Shown: positions 1 to 13,370, numbered from the stretch's first letter. The stretch: 64,000 nt of DNA from Hydractinia symbiolongicarpus (GCF_029227915.1 NC_079888.1:13313001-13377000); one strand, 5' to 3'. Notes: generated by a model not told the origin, from the letters alone. Numbers and translations are program-made.

Positions 1-1834
1 GATGTTTCGACGTTGACAACCAACAGAAGGCCGAAGTTTAAAGGAACAATTGAATATGTTTAACAAGGCTCCTTGATTGGTTGATTTTAGAAAATAGCAA
101 TATAAAATGGAATCTTTTCCAAAGTATGCCGCAGTGTATATTTTTCTGTGCATTTTAAAAAAATAGTAAGGCCGTAACAGGGCGCGTCTCTTGCGAACAG
201 ACAAACAAAATACAGCTATTATTATAGAGACTTTAAATTCCAAATTTAGAAAAATCCTTTATTTTATTCAGGTTTTTATCCAGTCAGAGGGAAAAAATAA
301 CTTCTGTTGTACAGATCTTCTTATAAGAACGTTTGATCTTCAGCTGTAAGCGTGCTTTATTTTTGACAAAATGTCAGCTTCAATGTTCTTATAAACTAGG
401 TTCATATGTTGGAGAGAAAAAGAAACAACAATTTCATTTAAGCTTTTGCCTGCTTCAGCGAGCATGATTACACAATCTTTTAACAAATTTATCGCATTAT
501 AAAATAAAATAAAATAAAATACAAAGTAACAATAGGTTCATATGTATTTTATGTCTTTTATGTATATAAAATCTTGAAAAATCTTGCAGAATAGTTCGAA
601 TTGTTTACTCGCAGAAAAAAATCTCCGTGGAATTCTTCCATAATACTGATTTGTGAACAAATAAAAGTAAAAAATTTCGTTTCACCAACACAAAAAAATT
701 TTATTACATTGTTTTCCCTGATTAATGTTAAAGTTTGTCATTACGTCAGAGCTGTCCAAGTAACCATTTGATGTTTTTGTCAAGAAACAATTTTTAAATG
801 GAATGAGAGAAAACAAACATGCTTTGTGAAGTGAGCCTTCCAAGGAAAAAATTGTTTTGACTGAGCAAAATCACTAGAAATTTCATTTTATCAAAAAAAT
901 ACTAACATGGTAACTCTCTCAATACAAAATAGAACAGAAGCTTAAAATGTGACAGAAAAAAGCAAGAACATCCTATTCAAAGTTGTGAATCGCTTGGAAG
1001 AGCCCTTACATTTTCGGACTTTAATGCAAAAACAACAAGAGTATTACAGTCCAACTTTCCAACCATGATAAGAAAGTCAAATTAGTATTCTAATTCTCAA
1101 ATCACAAATGTGTGACTTTTAAATACTGTCAAACTACCATTTTTGTCCCCTAAGAAACCCCTACACTAGGTCAACTATTGTTTTACAAGTCTTGGCATCA
1201 ACCATCAGAATAGCCCAATATCTGGCAGATACATGCTATTATCCCATTACCAAATGTTAATAATTACATTGTATGACAAACTAATTTTGCAAATAATGCA
1301 AGTAAACAATGCGCACTACTTAACCTCAAATTAAAAATTTGCTTATAACTATTTTCGTTTTCATGTTACTCTGTTGTTTGGAATGTATACTTCCCGGAAC
1401 GAAAATGGATATGGAAGGAAGGTCTATTGTGTTTTCAGCATAAAATCTGAGCATACAATAGGGTATTTCTAAAAGCAGTACATCCAAGTTCTGCTCAAAC
1501 GATTTGAAGACTACTAGTAACCTGTAGGGAAGACCTTATTATAAAACATAATCTGACTAAAATGATAGCATGATCAATAGGCTGATGAACCTTTTTATTT
1601 GGATTATTGCAAAGAAATAATGTTTTCTTTTGTATATAATTTGAATTAACAATTAGTTATCTTCCTGTATTGAAGAGTGTACAAAATAAGCTTCTTAAAA
1701 ACGTCCAAACTTATTTTTATATCGTAGTTTTTTTTATCTTCATTAAATCCTTGTTACTCCAAACACTAGTATCGATAGAAGTGTCCAGTCATATTTTATT
1801 TCATCTTAGTGTTTAATGTTTTTTTTTATTTCAG
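1..1834. other. Upstream or intronic sequence of the LRIG-like gene; no exon seen
   Basis: AT-rich sequence with many stops in all frames. The first recognisable exon begins at 1835 after a pyrimidine-rich tract and AG, in phase 2, so earlier exons must exist. I looked for 72-base leucine-rich-repeat exons with LxxLxLxxN codons and donor sites and found none. It is probably one long intron of the gene that follows. Confidence 0.5.
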
Positions 1835-4800
1835 AAACCTTCACAACAATAGTATAGATTACGTATCAGAAAATGCTTTCTTTGGCTTGCACATGTTGGT
1901 GTACTTAAATCTAAGTAACAACAGGATTTCCATTGGTAACAAAGAATTCGATACTGCCTTCACACCACTGCACATGCTCAAGATACTGTAAGTTGCTTAA
2001 AACACTGCTGTTTCTTAAACAGTCATTAACCCGCTGCTTGTCGACAGACGGACATAAAGTTTTCGAGCATTATAACGCAGACTAGCCGTGTTAAGCCACA
2101 AGTAACTGTGTGACCTGGCGTTGAACGCCTGGTGGAGCGCTTAATGAGAGTCGTAAATTGTGCCACAGATCTAGATTGAGTGATTTAGTACAGGTATGCA
2201 GTATGCCGTAAATGGAGTGAAACGCACACAGCATCATAGTGTTTCGGGTGTAATATATTTTTTTTAAAAAAAACTTTCCCGCAATTTTAGCTGAAATAAA
2301 AACCCGTTGCTACCCGACAAATTATTTTATTTCGCGGAATAAGTTTTTATGAGTATCCTAAAATTATTTGTGACACCGGGGTAAGCGCTTAGTACAGGTA
2401 AACTGTGTTGCACATCCGTATAAGCATAATATCCTTTTCAAAAAAACTACACAGCTTCAGCTTAAATAAAAACAGGAAACAGTCCGTTGGTGACACTGGG
2501 CTGAGCACATATCGGCGTAACATCCTGTTCAAAAAATCTTCTTTTTGAATGTTAGCCCTTCTGCCTTTAACAACTGCGTAACAGGCAGAAAGATGCGGGA
2601 GCTTGCTGAAGAAATTTCTTTTTACGGAAACATTTTTGAGGCTTTAAACTACAGTGGAATCTCTTTAAAGCGGACATGGTCTAAAGCAGACACATCTATA
2701 TAACGAACACTATTCCTTGGAACGGACTGATATCAGGTCAAACTCTCACAAGAAGATCTCTGTGAGACGGACAGTTGTAAGGCGGACACTCTATAAAACA
2801 GACACTTTTTTCACACCAAATGGCATTTTCCCTTGAAAAATCTCTGTGTAAAGCGGATACATAAAAAAAAACACTTTAAATTTCGATTTTCATCTTTATT
2901 TCATACATTTTTTAACTTTTTTATTTACATCTCTAAAATCTGTTTCTGACATTGGAACGAAAGTGATGATAATGAGGAGGAAAATCTTAGTTATACACAA
3001 GTAGTGAGCCTGCTCGATAGGATTTGTCGCAGCACTATTATTGACGAGAAAAGTAAAGACATACTATCATCAGTTACGAAAAAATTGGAGGATCTTCAAA
3101 TATCAAAGAGAAAGCAAGCTTCAATCAAAGATTTCTTCGAGTAGATTATCAAATACAATGTATTTGTTAATTGACATTTGTTTTTGTTTGTATAACAATA
3201 GAGCGTATGAATAATAGAAGTTCACATTCATCAAATTATATGTCTCATTTCCTTGATTTAAAAGTAATAGACGAAGAAACAACGTGTATAAACAAAAAGT
3301 CATGTGAAAGTGATTTTTGGATACAATCTCTATAAAGCGGTCACCTCTGTAAGACGGACATTTTTTTGCACCAATGGTGTGAGACATTCCACTGTATTAT
3401 CGAGCGCAGATGATAACTTCTAAGGAACATATATTCATATAAAGTTGTAGCGATTCTTTCGTGCGAAGAAACAGACTGAAAAGATCCTCACTTCACCTAG
3501 CGCCCGCATCTTTTTGTCTGTCACACAATTGCTAAAGCCGAAAGGGTTAACCGCGAAAATGTGAACATTCCAAAAGCTCTATTGTATCTTTGGTTTAAAT
3601 AAAAACACAGGAAACAGTCTGTTGTTACCATGTCCAGTTTAAGTTTTCACGACAGTAATAAAAGGTGTAGCTACCTAACCTATGTACCGTGTAGCCTTGT
3701 GGTTATGGAGTTCGCTTTGTAATCACAAGGTCCGACGTTCGGTCCACAGCGCGGGCATGTTTAGCGTCTTCATCACCGCTATGGGTCAACCCATGCCATG
3801 TGAGGAAAATTGGGTAGGCAATGCCAGTGTATACCTAATGTATACATTCAGAACACAGGACCCACATTGATAACAGTGTTTTCAACACTGAAGTGGCTAT
3901 ATTCTGTATAAATATTCGGAATAATAATAATAATAATAACTGCATTTAGCATAAGAATTAGTGATTGAGAATTTTGTTTAGCCAAACTGTACTTTTGGTA
4001 CTTTCACTTTTTAGCCAGAAGTAGCTAAAGAGCTAGCTAGATTGCCACAACTCTAACATAAAAATAAATAATGATATACCAAACTAAAATATAAAATCTA
4101 GGCTGGTTGTAGGTTGCCAGGTGACTTCAGCAGAATGCTGCCTCGAAATCTACGTTTGTAGCCAAAATCATAAAAATGGTTTCTTTAAGATTTATACATA
4201 GATAGAAGACGTGACGCAGAAAATAAATATTCCTATAGATACAAAATATTTAGAAAAATAAGAGGGCAAAAGATGACTTATACAAACTTCACACCATAAA
4301 CTACAATGGCCTTCGTAGCATGTTTCCTTTTTTTCTCGTTTTGCCGTGATTCCGAAATTAAGCTGTGTGCAACCAAAACAAAGTCCGTAAAAAACGAGTT
4401 CTGCAGGGATTTAAGCTGCGCGCAACCCTTTTTAACAAAGTATGGCTATAGAGATATCGCACACTAACATTATTTTTACCTTGTAACAGAATTTAATATT
4501 GAATACTAGACGGATTTGAATCGTACATAATGATGACTAAGTTGAAATGACAATTCGAAAAGTTGTGTTATTTTTTTTATTTTTTATTCATAGTGATTTA
4601 AATTCCAACAAAATATTACTTATACCTGCTGATGCATTTCTTGGTTTATCATCTCTTCAAACATTGTAAGTGTAATTGTCCACATGGTATTTAGTGTTTG
4701 TCTCGATTACTTAGTTTTATACTAGTAGCTAGCAAACCACATTCAGCCTGTGTGATTACTATTGATAGGCTCCTAACGTTCACGTCAAATTGCTTTTATA

Positions 4801-7800
4801 ACTAAAAGAAATGCACGTTTTTGATAGGCGTCACCAGATTGAATGTCAACTTGCTTTACATGTTATAGTTTTATCGAAGATAATATGTTGTACCAGGAGT
4901 TGTAAGATTTTTATAAGTAGAAGTGAAGTAGGAGGAGAAATGTTGATGATTCAAGTAGAAGTGAAGTAGGAGGGAAATGTTTATCATTCAAGTAGAAGTG
5001 AAGTAGGAGGGAAATGTTAATCATTCAAGTAGAAGTGAAGTAGGAGGAGAAATGTTGATGATTCAAATAGAAGTGAAGTAGGAGGGAAATGTTGATGATT
5101 CAAGTAGAAGTGAAGTAGGGGGAAATGTTGATGATTCAAGTAGAAGTGAAGTAGGAGGGAAATGTTAATCATTCAAGTAGAAGTGAAGTAGGAGGAGAAA
5201 TGTTGATGATTCAATTAGAAGTGAAGTAGGAGGGAAATGTTGATGATTCAAGTAGAAGTGAAGTTGGAGGGAAATGTTGATGATTCAAGTAGAAGTGAAG
5301 TAGGAGGGAAATGTTGATGATTCAAGTAGAAGTGAAGTAGGAGGAGAAATGTTAATCATTCAAGTAGAAGTGAAGTAGGAGGGAAATGTTAATCATTCAA
5401 GTAGAAGTGAAGTAGGAGGGAAATGTTGATGATTCAAGTAGAAGTGAAGTAGGAGGGAAATGTTGATGATTCAAGTAGAAGTGAAGTAGGAGGGAAATGT
5501 TGATGATTCAAGTAGAAGTGAAGTAGGAGGGAAATGTTGATGATTCAAGTAGAAGTGAAGTAGGAGGAGAAATGTTAATCATTCAAGTAGAAGTAAAGTA
5601 GGAGGAGAAATGTTAATCATTCAAGTAGAAGTGAAGTAGGAGGGAAATGTTAATCATTCAAGTAGAAGTGAAGTAGGAGGAGAAATGTTAATCATTCAAG
5701 TAGAAGTGAAGTAGGAGGGAAATGTTGATGATTCAAGTAGAAGTGAAGTAGGAGGAAAATGTTAATCATTCAAGTAGAAGTGAAGTAGGAGGAGAAATGT
5801 TAATGATTCAAGTAGAAGTGAAGTAGGAGGGAAATGGTTATCATTCAAGTAGAAGTGAAGTAGGAGGGAAATGTTGATGATTTAAGGGTCACCTCTGATG
5901 TACATTAAAAAAAACAATGACAATAAAATGAAGATTTGCCAGCTAAGTAGATGCTTTGAATGTCGATGTAAAAAGTTACTACTGGTGTGGCGTAATGAAA
6001 TAAAGCTTCTTGTCACCAACATTTATCGAGGCAGAAAAAGAATTGTATTAGAAAGGCTGGGTGGTATTTTTTGCGGGCCTTGCACTGTTCAAGGTTTTAC
6101 TTTATATTTGGTCTCAAATTATTTTTGATTTTTACTTGCATTTTCTTGCTTTATAGATACATTAAGTTTAACAAAGTAAAGATCATCGAGAAGAAAGCGT
6201 TCATTTATTTAAAGAACATCACCGCTTTGTAAGATTTTCGATTGTTCCTTGTTTTTTAACTTGATTTTGTATCCTATCAAATGCATATATAATAAATGTT
6301 AATTGCTAGGAGAACAAAGGAAGTTTGACATTATTTTTCAATGTCTATGCTTCAGTCAGGCTATTCCACGAGACCGTTAAGTTGCAATTTGATTAGAAAA
6401 AAGAGTAGTATTGAGAAGCAACAAAGAAATTAGGCAGCGTTAAAATTTGTCAAGTAGTGAACTCCGTGCACTTCTTTCTGCTGTCCTTTAAAGTCTTTTT
6501 TTAAACTAAATATTTCAGATACTTGAATACGAACGATCTATTGTGTGATTGTTCAGTCGGTTGGCTGAGAAATTGGATTAAGAAGATGTCGTTGCAAAAT
6601 ACAATCACAGGCATATGCTCTTCTCCGCGTTGGCTCGAAAACAAAAATTTTATGAATGTGTTGGATACAGAGTTAGTGTGTGGTAAGATGTAGTTTTTCT
6701 TGCGCGTCAACAGAGGTTGTTGTAGTATTGAGTATGATTAAAAGTGTTGCTAATGGTTTTCTACTTAAGAAAGATCTACAGAACGGCGATGATACTGTAT
6801 TTTGTGTTTAACTACAAGAAATATCTTAAAAAACCGCAAAAAATTGTACATTTCTTTATTTATGTTTATATTTATATTTCTACGTTTATAGGTGAAGGAT
6901 CGATGATGTATACACACCGACCAAAAGTTGTCGCTCACCCGAGAAGCAAGTACGCCTTTTTCCGTGGAAATACCACACTTCGATGCGTGGCCACTTCTTC
7001 TACAAATTCTCCGTTAATTATTCAATGGTACAGATCCTCTACATCGGTTGATCATGTTAAATCGGAAATGTCTGATCAAATACAAGTTGGTGTCTATGGT
7101 TATAAACGTATGGCAAAACTCACCTTGAAGGGTCTTAGTTTTGATGATGGCGGAGAATATTGGTGTCACGTGTTTAACGTATACGGTAGTGATTGGTCGG
7201 CTAAAGCAAATTTAAGTATAGCTGGTACGTTCATTTTATTCCAGGTTCTTTTTTTTAACAATCTTGCAAACAAAAGCAAAACGAGAAACTATAAAGTCAT
7301 TGTCTTAATGTTTTAACTAAATATAGGTACAAGTTAATTTTTTTTTCGTGAAACAGCCAGTGTTGGTGCTGACAATAAAATTTAACAAAACAGGACTGGC
7401 GCTAAAAAAAATTGAAATAGGTTGGTACTAAATCAAAAAAATAAAATTATATGAGAATGTCATGCCGTTACTATTTTCAACTTTAAACTCTCGGGTGTTC
7501 ACCATTGCCTTCTAGCATAAAGAATTGCACCACTCTCAATACTTTCATTCATCGTCTTAAAGACATTTTGAACATTTTTCTTGTCCGTGTCGTCTCTGTA
7601 AAACTTACATTTTCGGGTTGGGGTATATCTAATACAAAATATTCAGTTTGATTTTATTGTTTTTCTGTATATGTATTTTATGTTACTAGTCGATTTCTAT
7701 TAGCTCAGATGCTATATTATTGTAACTCGACTATAAATAATTGAAATAAATAAATAAATTCCTTAATGACATAAGTTTGAAAAACCAGACTGCGTGGAAA

Positions 7801-9391
7801 TTGTCTGGATAATTCTACCACCTAACAACACCTACTCTTAATTAACCTAAATTCTACACGTAAATGAGTTTATCTTTGTTTTATTTTAGTGGCCCCATCA
7901 TTATCGCCAGCTATTAGTAGAGACTTGATCGCACGAAGTGACGAAGACGTTTTCATACCTTGTTCCGCGGAGGGAATCCCCACACCCAACATTCAATTTA
8001 CCAAGGAGAACACTCCTCTACCTTTTCACGCTGTGGTGGAGAAACGGATTGTTTACATTGACCATCATTTTGTCATCAAAAAGCTCAAGATTGAAGACAG
8101 CGGGATGTATTCGTGCACGGCCAAAAGTCCCGTAGGCGTTGCTAATGCTACCGTACGTTTAACCGTCATAGGTAATAATAATACCTCATGCTTTTATTGT
8201 CTTGATGTTTTGTTGTTCTTTAATGTTTTACTCCACATGCGTGGTAATTCAAGGAAAAAATGGCACTCCATAAATATTTTAAACCAGTTGAACCGATAAG
8301 GTTCCAAGTTCCAATGGGTCAGATATACCAGAAAAATAATTTTGAGATATTATTTTGTTCTTTCTTTTTCAGAAGAGCCAAAATTTATAAGACCAATGAA
8401 AGATAAAGCCGTTGTGGCTGGTTCAACTGCTGTCGTTGACTGCATTGTCAGCGGTAACCCCAGGCCAAAAATCACGTGGTACAAGGATGGCACATTGTTG
8501 AAGTCCACCAGAAGAGTTAAACTGTCTAGTCAACTTTTAGTTGTACCATATTTTCAATATTCTGATGAAGGCATATATGAATGCAGAGCCTCAAACAGAT
8601 TAGGTACTGTTCGTCAGAAGGCCCGTTTATCGATTGGTACAGACGCTGGTTATTCGTCGTCTAAATTGCCGTCCGATATTTTTATTGTCGTCATTGTAGT
8701 TACAGTGGTCGCCGTTATTGCGTTGACGTCGCTCGTTTGGTTGGCTCTTATCTGTTACTGTCGGAAAAAACGTCGCGAAAATATCCCCTCTAGTAAGCAA
8801 GTAAGCAAGCATACGAAAGACTCGTTGTCACAGTTACCGAAAGAGTATATTTTACGTTGTAATGGTCGATTGGTATCAGCTCAAACGAAAGATGATATAC
8901 ATGCAATAGATGCTACTTCGGAGAGTTTATTACTTGAGACTAGGACTTATTTACGGCAACAACAGGGTTATTTAGAAGACGGCGACAAACGGCAAAATGA
9001 CGACGACGAAGACGATAGTGGTGTTGCACTCGTGTTCCCAACGTTCGAACGAAATCGTGAAAGCACAGGAAGTAGAGGCCTTAAAAATTATGAAAACTTT
9101 GCAATGAAAACGTCAAAACTACAGCCGACAACTGCCTATGTATTACATCCTAATCAACTAGGTAGTAGCAACAATTCAGCGTCAGAGGTTAACAAACATA
9201 AGCGGTTTAGAGGAAAGCTAAAAGGTGTGGATACCTCACGATTAATATCGATAAAACCCTTTCCACGCTTCCCTCCTGCTATGCACGAGGATAACTTTCG
9301 TGCTTATATTACGTCATCGAGTGGTATTGAATCTGGAGAGAGCAGCTCCTCATTGGATACTACTTCGTTAACGAATAATTTGACTCTATGA
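1835..9391 (+). CDS. LRIG-like receptor: LRRs, LRR C-terminal cap, three Ig domains, TM helix, tail (3' part of gene)
   Basis: Joined exons: 1835-1987, 4594-4665, 6157-6228, 6519-6682, 6892-7224, 7890-8171 and 8373-9391, all with GT-AG borders. The LRR exons are phase 2-2, and the second and third are exactly 72 bases, one repeat each (LDLNSNKI..., LYIKFNKVKI...). The fourth carries the LRR C-terminal cap (LLCDCSVGWLRNW). The next three are phase 1 at their 5' ends, and each holds an Ig domain with its cysteine pair (TLRC/YWC, FIPC/YSC, VVDC/YEC). A hydrophobic helix at about 8676-8762 is followed by CRKKRRE and a tail of about 200 residues, acidic around 8990-9020 and serine-rich at its end; stop at 9389-9391. 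LRRs plus three Ig domains plus one membrane helix is the LRIG layout; LRIG proteins restrain receptor tyrosine kinases and modulate BMP signalling. LINGO and Kekkon have one Ig domain and peroxidasin has a peroxidase domain, so they fit less well. The N-terminus lies outside the window. Confidence 0.85.
2040..2560 (+). repeat. Dispersed repeat sharing sequence with 37105-37215
   Basis: This intronic stretch contains blocks around 'cttagtacaggtaaactgtg', 'cacatcc', 'aaataaaaacaggaaacagt' and 'cactgggct'. The same blocks in reverse order and complement occur at 37105-37215, and a short piece recurs near 3596-3630. It is an interspersed repeat of unknown class; I see no coding remnant or clear termini. 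Confidence 0.5.
2652..3394 (+). mobile_element. pogo/Tigger-like DNA transposon, internally deleted
   Basis: The element is flanked by a TA duplication (2650-2651 and 3395-3396) and has inverted ends CAGTGGAATCTC and its imperfect complement GAGACATTCCACTG. Motifs like 'aaagcggaca' and 'taaggcggacac' repeat near both ends. The interior at about 2954-3143 reads on the plus strand as an acidic stretch followed by a tail ending SIKDFFE and a stop, which resembles the C-terminus of pogo/Tigger transposases. No CENP-B helix-turn-helix or DDE core remains, so at 743 bp it is a non-autonomous derivative. It lies in the intron between the LRR exons at 1835 and 4594. Confidence 0.75.
3685..3945 (+). 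mobile_element. tRNA-derived SINE, plus orientation, with (AAT)n tail
   Basis: The head has an A-box-like TAGCCTTGTGG and a B-box-like GTTCGGTCC, the internal RNA polymerase III promoter of a tRNA gene. The body segment 'gccatgtgaggaaaattggg' is shared with the reversed SINE at 22999-23275. The end 'ctgtataaatattcgg' followed by AAT repeats recurs at 46999-47065 and, apart from the simple repeat, at the end of the LINE at 13206-13240. It lies in an intron of the LRIG-like gene. Confidence 0.75.
4915..5884 (+). repeat. 37-38-bp minisatellite, about 26 copies, in LRIG-like gene intron
   Basis: The unit reads roughly 'aagtagaagtgaagtaggag' then 'ggaaatgttgatgattc'. Two positions vary in a mosaic way: GAGG versus GAGGA, and TTGATGATTC versus TTAATCATTC. 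Copies are head to tail with no unique spacer between them. It sits in the intron between the 72-base LRR exons at 4594 and 6157. Confidence 0.95.
7225..7889 (+). other. LRIG-like intron with a possible LINE 3' end
   Basis: This intron separates the first and second Ig exons. Near its end, 7700-7765, 'actcgactataaataattg' runs into four AAAT-type repeats, which looks like the 3' tail of a 5'-truncated LINE. No coding remnant is seen, so the class is uncertain. Confidence 0.3.
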
Positions 9392-10039
9392 ACTGCACGG
9401 GTTTCTGTTGGTACCAACCCATCTAATAGATGCACATGTTATTTAGTTTAAACAAAGACTTTTGCCCGTAGTTTTGATGAGCAGAAGCTCTTAAAAAATA
9501 TCTTTTTAATCGGCGGCTATTTTCAATAAAGAGAAAATGAAGTTGTTTTACAATGCCTTAGCCTGCTTTCTGAAGCTTCATGGGCTTCTCGTGCGTCGCC
9601 TTGTAAAATCGTTTTTGGGGTAGGAAATTTTAAAAATATGCAAAACATCTTGTTGTTTATATGTTCTATAACTTAATTTATATTCTTCCAAAGTATTTAT
9701 GTGTAATCATTTTTATATGTTTGACCACGGTTAAGTCTGAAACATTGCAGTTAATTTAATCTACTGATTGTCGGTTCTTTCAACCAGCTAAATGAAGTCT
9801 GAGGACTAAGTATCCAATCCATTGGAGTGTATAGCAGGACACGTGACCTTCCCGTCAACGATGACTGGCTTAATTTTATATATATAATATATTTATATTA
9901 AAATCTAAATAAATTGTAAATAGCCCAACCGAGTCGTTATGAGCGGTTCGTACTAACACGTTGTATATATTACTTTATGTGTATACGATAGAAAATACGT
10001 GTTCTAAATGTTTTCATTGGCAACTTAGTTATCAGTTCC
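9392..10039 (+). other. 3' UTR and downstream flank of the LRIG-like gene
   Basis: AATAAA at 9525-9530, 134 bases after the stop, is the likely polyadenylation signal; further AATAAA-like sites occur near 9907. Beyond this I see no coding sequence until the pogo relic at about 10040. Confidence 0.6.
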
Positions 10040-10280
10040 CCTCTTTCAAAAAGCTTCCTCATAAGACAAAAAAAATGTCGGAGAAGATTTGTTTTTGACG
10101 AAAGTTTAGAGCTTGACGCACATCATTAGACTGCGGGTGAATTGGCTCATTTGAAGCATCATCATCTGCGTCTGCTTCTGCAGGATGTTCTTCATCAAAG
10201 ACATCGATAGGATCTCGTCATCAGTCATTATTGGCTCTGTGTTGATGACAGAATCATCAGCAGAGACGAGATTATAGGAA
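10040..10280 (-). pseudogene. C-terminal relic of a pogo/Tigger-type transposase
   Basis: On the minus strand the sequence reads SADDSVINTEPIMTDDEIL and then, after a frameshift, an acidic run (EADADDDASNEP) followed by SNDVRQAL. This order, an NTEP..TDDEI motif then acidic residues then an S..VRQAL helix, is what jerky/Tigger transposases show at their C-termini. One frameshift is visible, and no upstream catalytic part was recognised. It abuts the start of the LINE at 10293. Confidence 0.5.
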
Positions 10281-10292
10281 ATAGAAAGAAAG

Positions 10293-13064
10293 ATGGCGGA
10301 CGGACGTGTGTGCGTGTTTTTATTAATTTTATTATTGTTAATGGCTAGGGATATTGAAAAATGTCCAGGTCCATGGAAAGAACAGGATTTTACAATTGTG
10401 CACCGTCGTTTATTAATATTCCTGGATATACATTTGAACAGAGAGACCGTGTTTCGCCGGGAGGAGGAGTTGGCGCTTACATTAGCAACAGCTTAAATTA
10501 TGTTAGAAGACTCGATTTGGAAACTTATGATGTCAAATGCATTTGGTTAGAAATATTTTCCGATTACACAAAGTCTTTTATTGTTGGTATACTTTATCGA
10601 CTACTGAATACCTCAAAACACCTCAGTAAAATCTTTAACAATAATTTTCAAAAAACTTTAACAAAAATAAATAACGGAAACAAAGAACTCATAATACTGG
10701 GACACATTAACTGTAATTATCTTATAAAAAATAACTAAACCGTTGACAGATTTACTATCATTAAATGGCCTCATACAAACCAACAAGGGACCAACAAGAA
10801 TTACGGACACCACTGAGTCGCTTATTGATGTTATTTTGACAACAAAACCGGAGAATCTAATGGAAATTAAAATCGTTTCAACCGCGCTTAGTGATCATTA
10901 TGCCATTGGGTGCAAAAGAAAACTTAATAACATTAAACAACAGTATGAAACAATAAAATTTAGAGATTATTATTTAAATTACAATTCTGGTGAATTATCA
11001 CGCGATTTGAGTAATGAAAACTGGGATTCAGTTTATGCTGAACGAAATCCTAAAAAACGCCTGGGATACATTGAGAGATATTGTAAGTCGGAATTTCAAC
11101 AAGCATGCCCCAAATATTACCAAAAAAGGCAAAGGTAAAAAATCACCACGGTTGACACGTGATATAAAATTGGAAATGAATTACCGAGACACGTTGAACA
11201 GAAAGTTTCTTAAATCAAGAACTCCCACTGACTTTAAAAAATTCAAGAGTCAAAGAAACAAAGTAAATAACCTTGTTAGAAAGGCTAGAAACGAACAAAG
11301 TAGGACACTCCTGCAGGAAACGGCAAACGATCCTAAACGATTTTGGAAAACATTAAAAAGAATTTTTCCCTTAAAAGAAAAAATCTCAACAGTTAAATAT
11401 TTTATTATTGACGGCATAAGAAACTCAAATGCAAAATCTATCTCATCACGTTTTTGTTCTTACTTCTCTACCACCGTTTCGAAACTGAAAGCCTAGGCAA
11501 TGCCACTGAAAAATTTCATCTGGGCAAAACCGAAGGAAAGTAATTTGAAAACAGGTACTACCTTTGAGTTCACTGAGGTCACAGTTAATGAAGTTTTCAT
11601 CCATCTCAAGAAACTCAAACGTAGTAAGGCTTGTGGTTCTGACGATCTTCCACCAGGCATGTTGAAAGACAGCGCAAAACACTTAGCCAAGCCTCTTTAC
11701 CATGTCATCAATGCCTCACTAAGATCTGGTATAATACCGTCCGATTTCAAGCTTGGCCAAGTGACGCCCATTCACAAATCAGGACGTAAAGATGACATGG
11801 ACAATTATCGTCCAATTACCGTCTTTCCTGTTTGTTCGAAAATTCTGGAAAAATGTATTTACAACCAGTTATTTAAATTTCTAGAACAGAATAAACTGTT
11901 ATCTGAAACTCAATTTGGCTTTAGAAAGAAAAGCAACACGGAACTTGCTGCCACACTATTTCTTGACACAATAAGAAGGAATATAGACAATGGAGAGTTA
12001 ACTGGTGCAATCTTCATACATCTTAGCAAAGCCTTCGATTCGCTAAGTCACGCACAAATCATTGAAAGCCTGAAAAGTCATGATGTTACAGGAATTGAAA
12101 AGGAACTTTTCATTGACTACCTCTTTGGTCGGAAGCAAACTGTGAAAATAAATAATGAAACATCTGAACATGAGTCAGTCACCTGTGGTGTAACGCAGGG
12201 CTCGATTTAAGGTCCCCTTTTATTCTTAATTACATTCAATGACATTGGCAGCGTCAAACTGTAAAATACTGACATACGCTGATGACACTGTCATTTATGT
12301 TTCTGGTAAAACAAAAGATAGCATCGAAAAATTGTTGACTGATGACTTCAGTCGTGTTGCAGACTGGCTCGAAATGAACGATCTTGTTATAAATATGAAA
12401 AAAGGGAAAACGGAATGCATGCTGTTTGGCACTACTCAACGTATCAAAAATAAGACCTTGGATATAGATTATCGGCATCAATCACTCTTTCACCAACTCC
12501 TACAAGTATCTTGGTGTAAAATTGGACCAAACGCTTTCACTATCTGAGCACATCGAGTCGACATACAAGAAAGTTAGAGGGAGATTATACTTGCTTCAGA
12601 GAATCAGACCTCAGTTAACCATCGAGACTGCATCAACAATTTACAAGACCATGTTGATACCAGTTTTCACGAATTGTTCAATCATTACATGTTATTCTAC
12701 CAAGACGTATCAGGTAAAGTTGGAAAATTTAGAAAAGCGAGCAAATCGTATTATATTCAAGAAGAACGTGCCAAGAAAATCTAAACCAGTATCAATTAAA
12801 GATCTGTTAAGGCAACGTCTTTGCCTTCAACTTTTCAAGTGTGTTCATGGAGACGTGTGTGAAAACTTTGTAAATTATTTTGAAAAAATGACAAACAACA
12901 CAAGAAATAAAAATCATTTACTACGACTACCTAAGATTAAGCTGGAATCAAGTAGAAAAAGTTTCTTTTTTAATGGTGCAGAAACTTTCAACGAGCTTCC
13001 TCTGCAAATACGTGCTTCGACATCAATAGAAGATTTTGTAAAATTATATGAAGAGTTTTTTTAA
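10293..13064 (+). pseudogene. Non-LTR retrotransposon (CR1/L2/jockey-like), endonuclease and reverse transcriptase, broken
   Basis: The start at 10293 encodes a hydrophobic run ending in a degenerate 2A-like motif (ARDIEKCPGP). After a frameshift come apurinic-endonuclease motifs: GGGVGAYI, a WLEI..IVGILYR segment and ELIILGHIN, where the usual GDxN aspartate is His. SDHYAIG lies near 10890. The reverse transcriptase follows (11500-13064) with DNYRPI, QFGFRK, HLSKAFDSL, a TQGSI block interrupted by an in-frame stop at about 12208, and YADD at 12276-12287. A C-terminal FNGAETFNELPL segment ends at the stop at 13062-13064. Several frameshifts and stops make it inactive, and the first part of the endonuclease appears deleted. 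Clade assignment by motif only. Confidence 0.85.
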
Positions 13065-13205
13065 TTTGTAAATATTAATTTTTACTAACACATTTTTAGT
13101 TATTATTTTAAATTTTATTACTATTTTTGGGGGGCTGGAAAACAGGACCCATGGAAGAACAGAAATTTTGTAATTATATATATTTTGTATATTTTACTAA
13201 TTTTT

Positions 13206-13370
<165 letters not shown>

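Noticed and set aside
4915-5884. Regular repeats resembling a CRISPR array (also 51066-52650)
   Set aside because: Units abut without unique spacers, there are no cas genes and the genome is eukaryotic.
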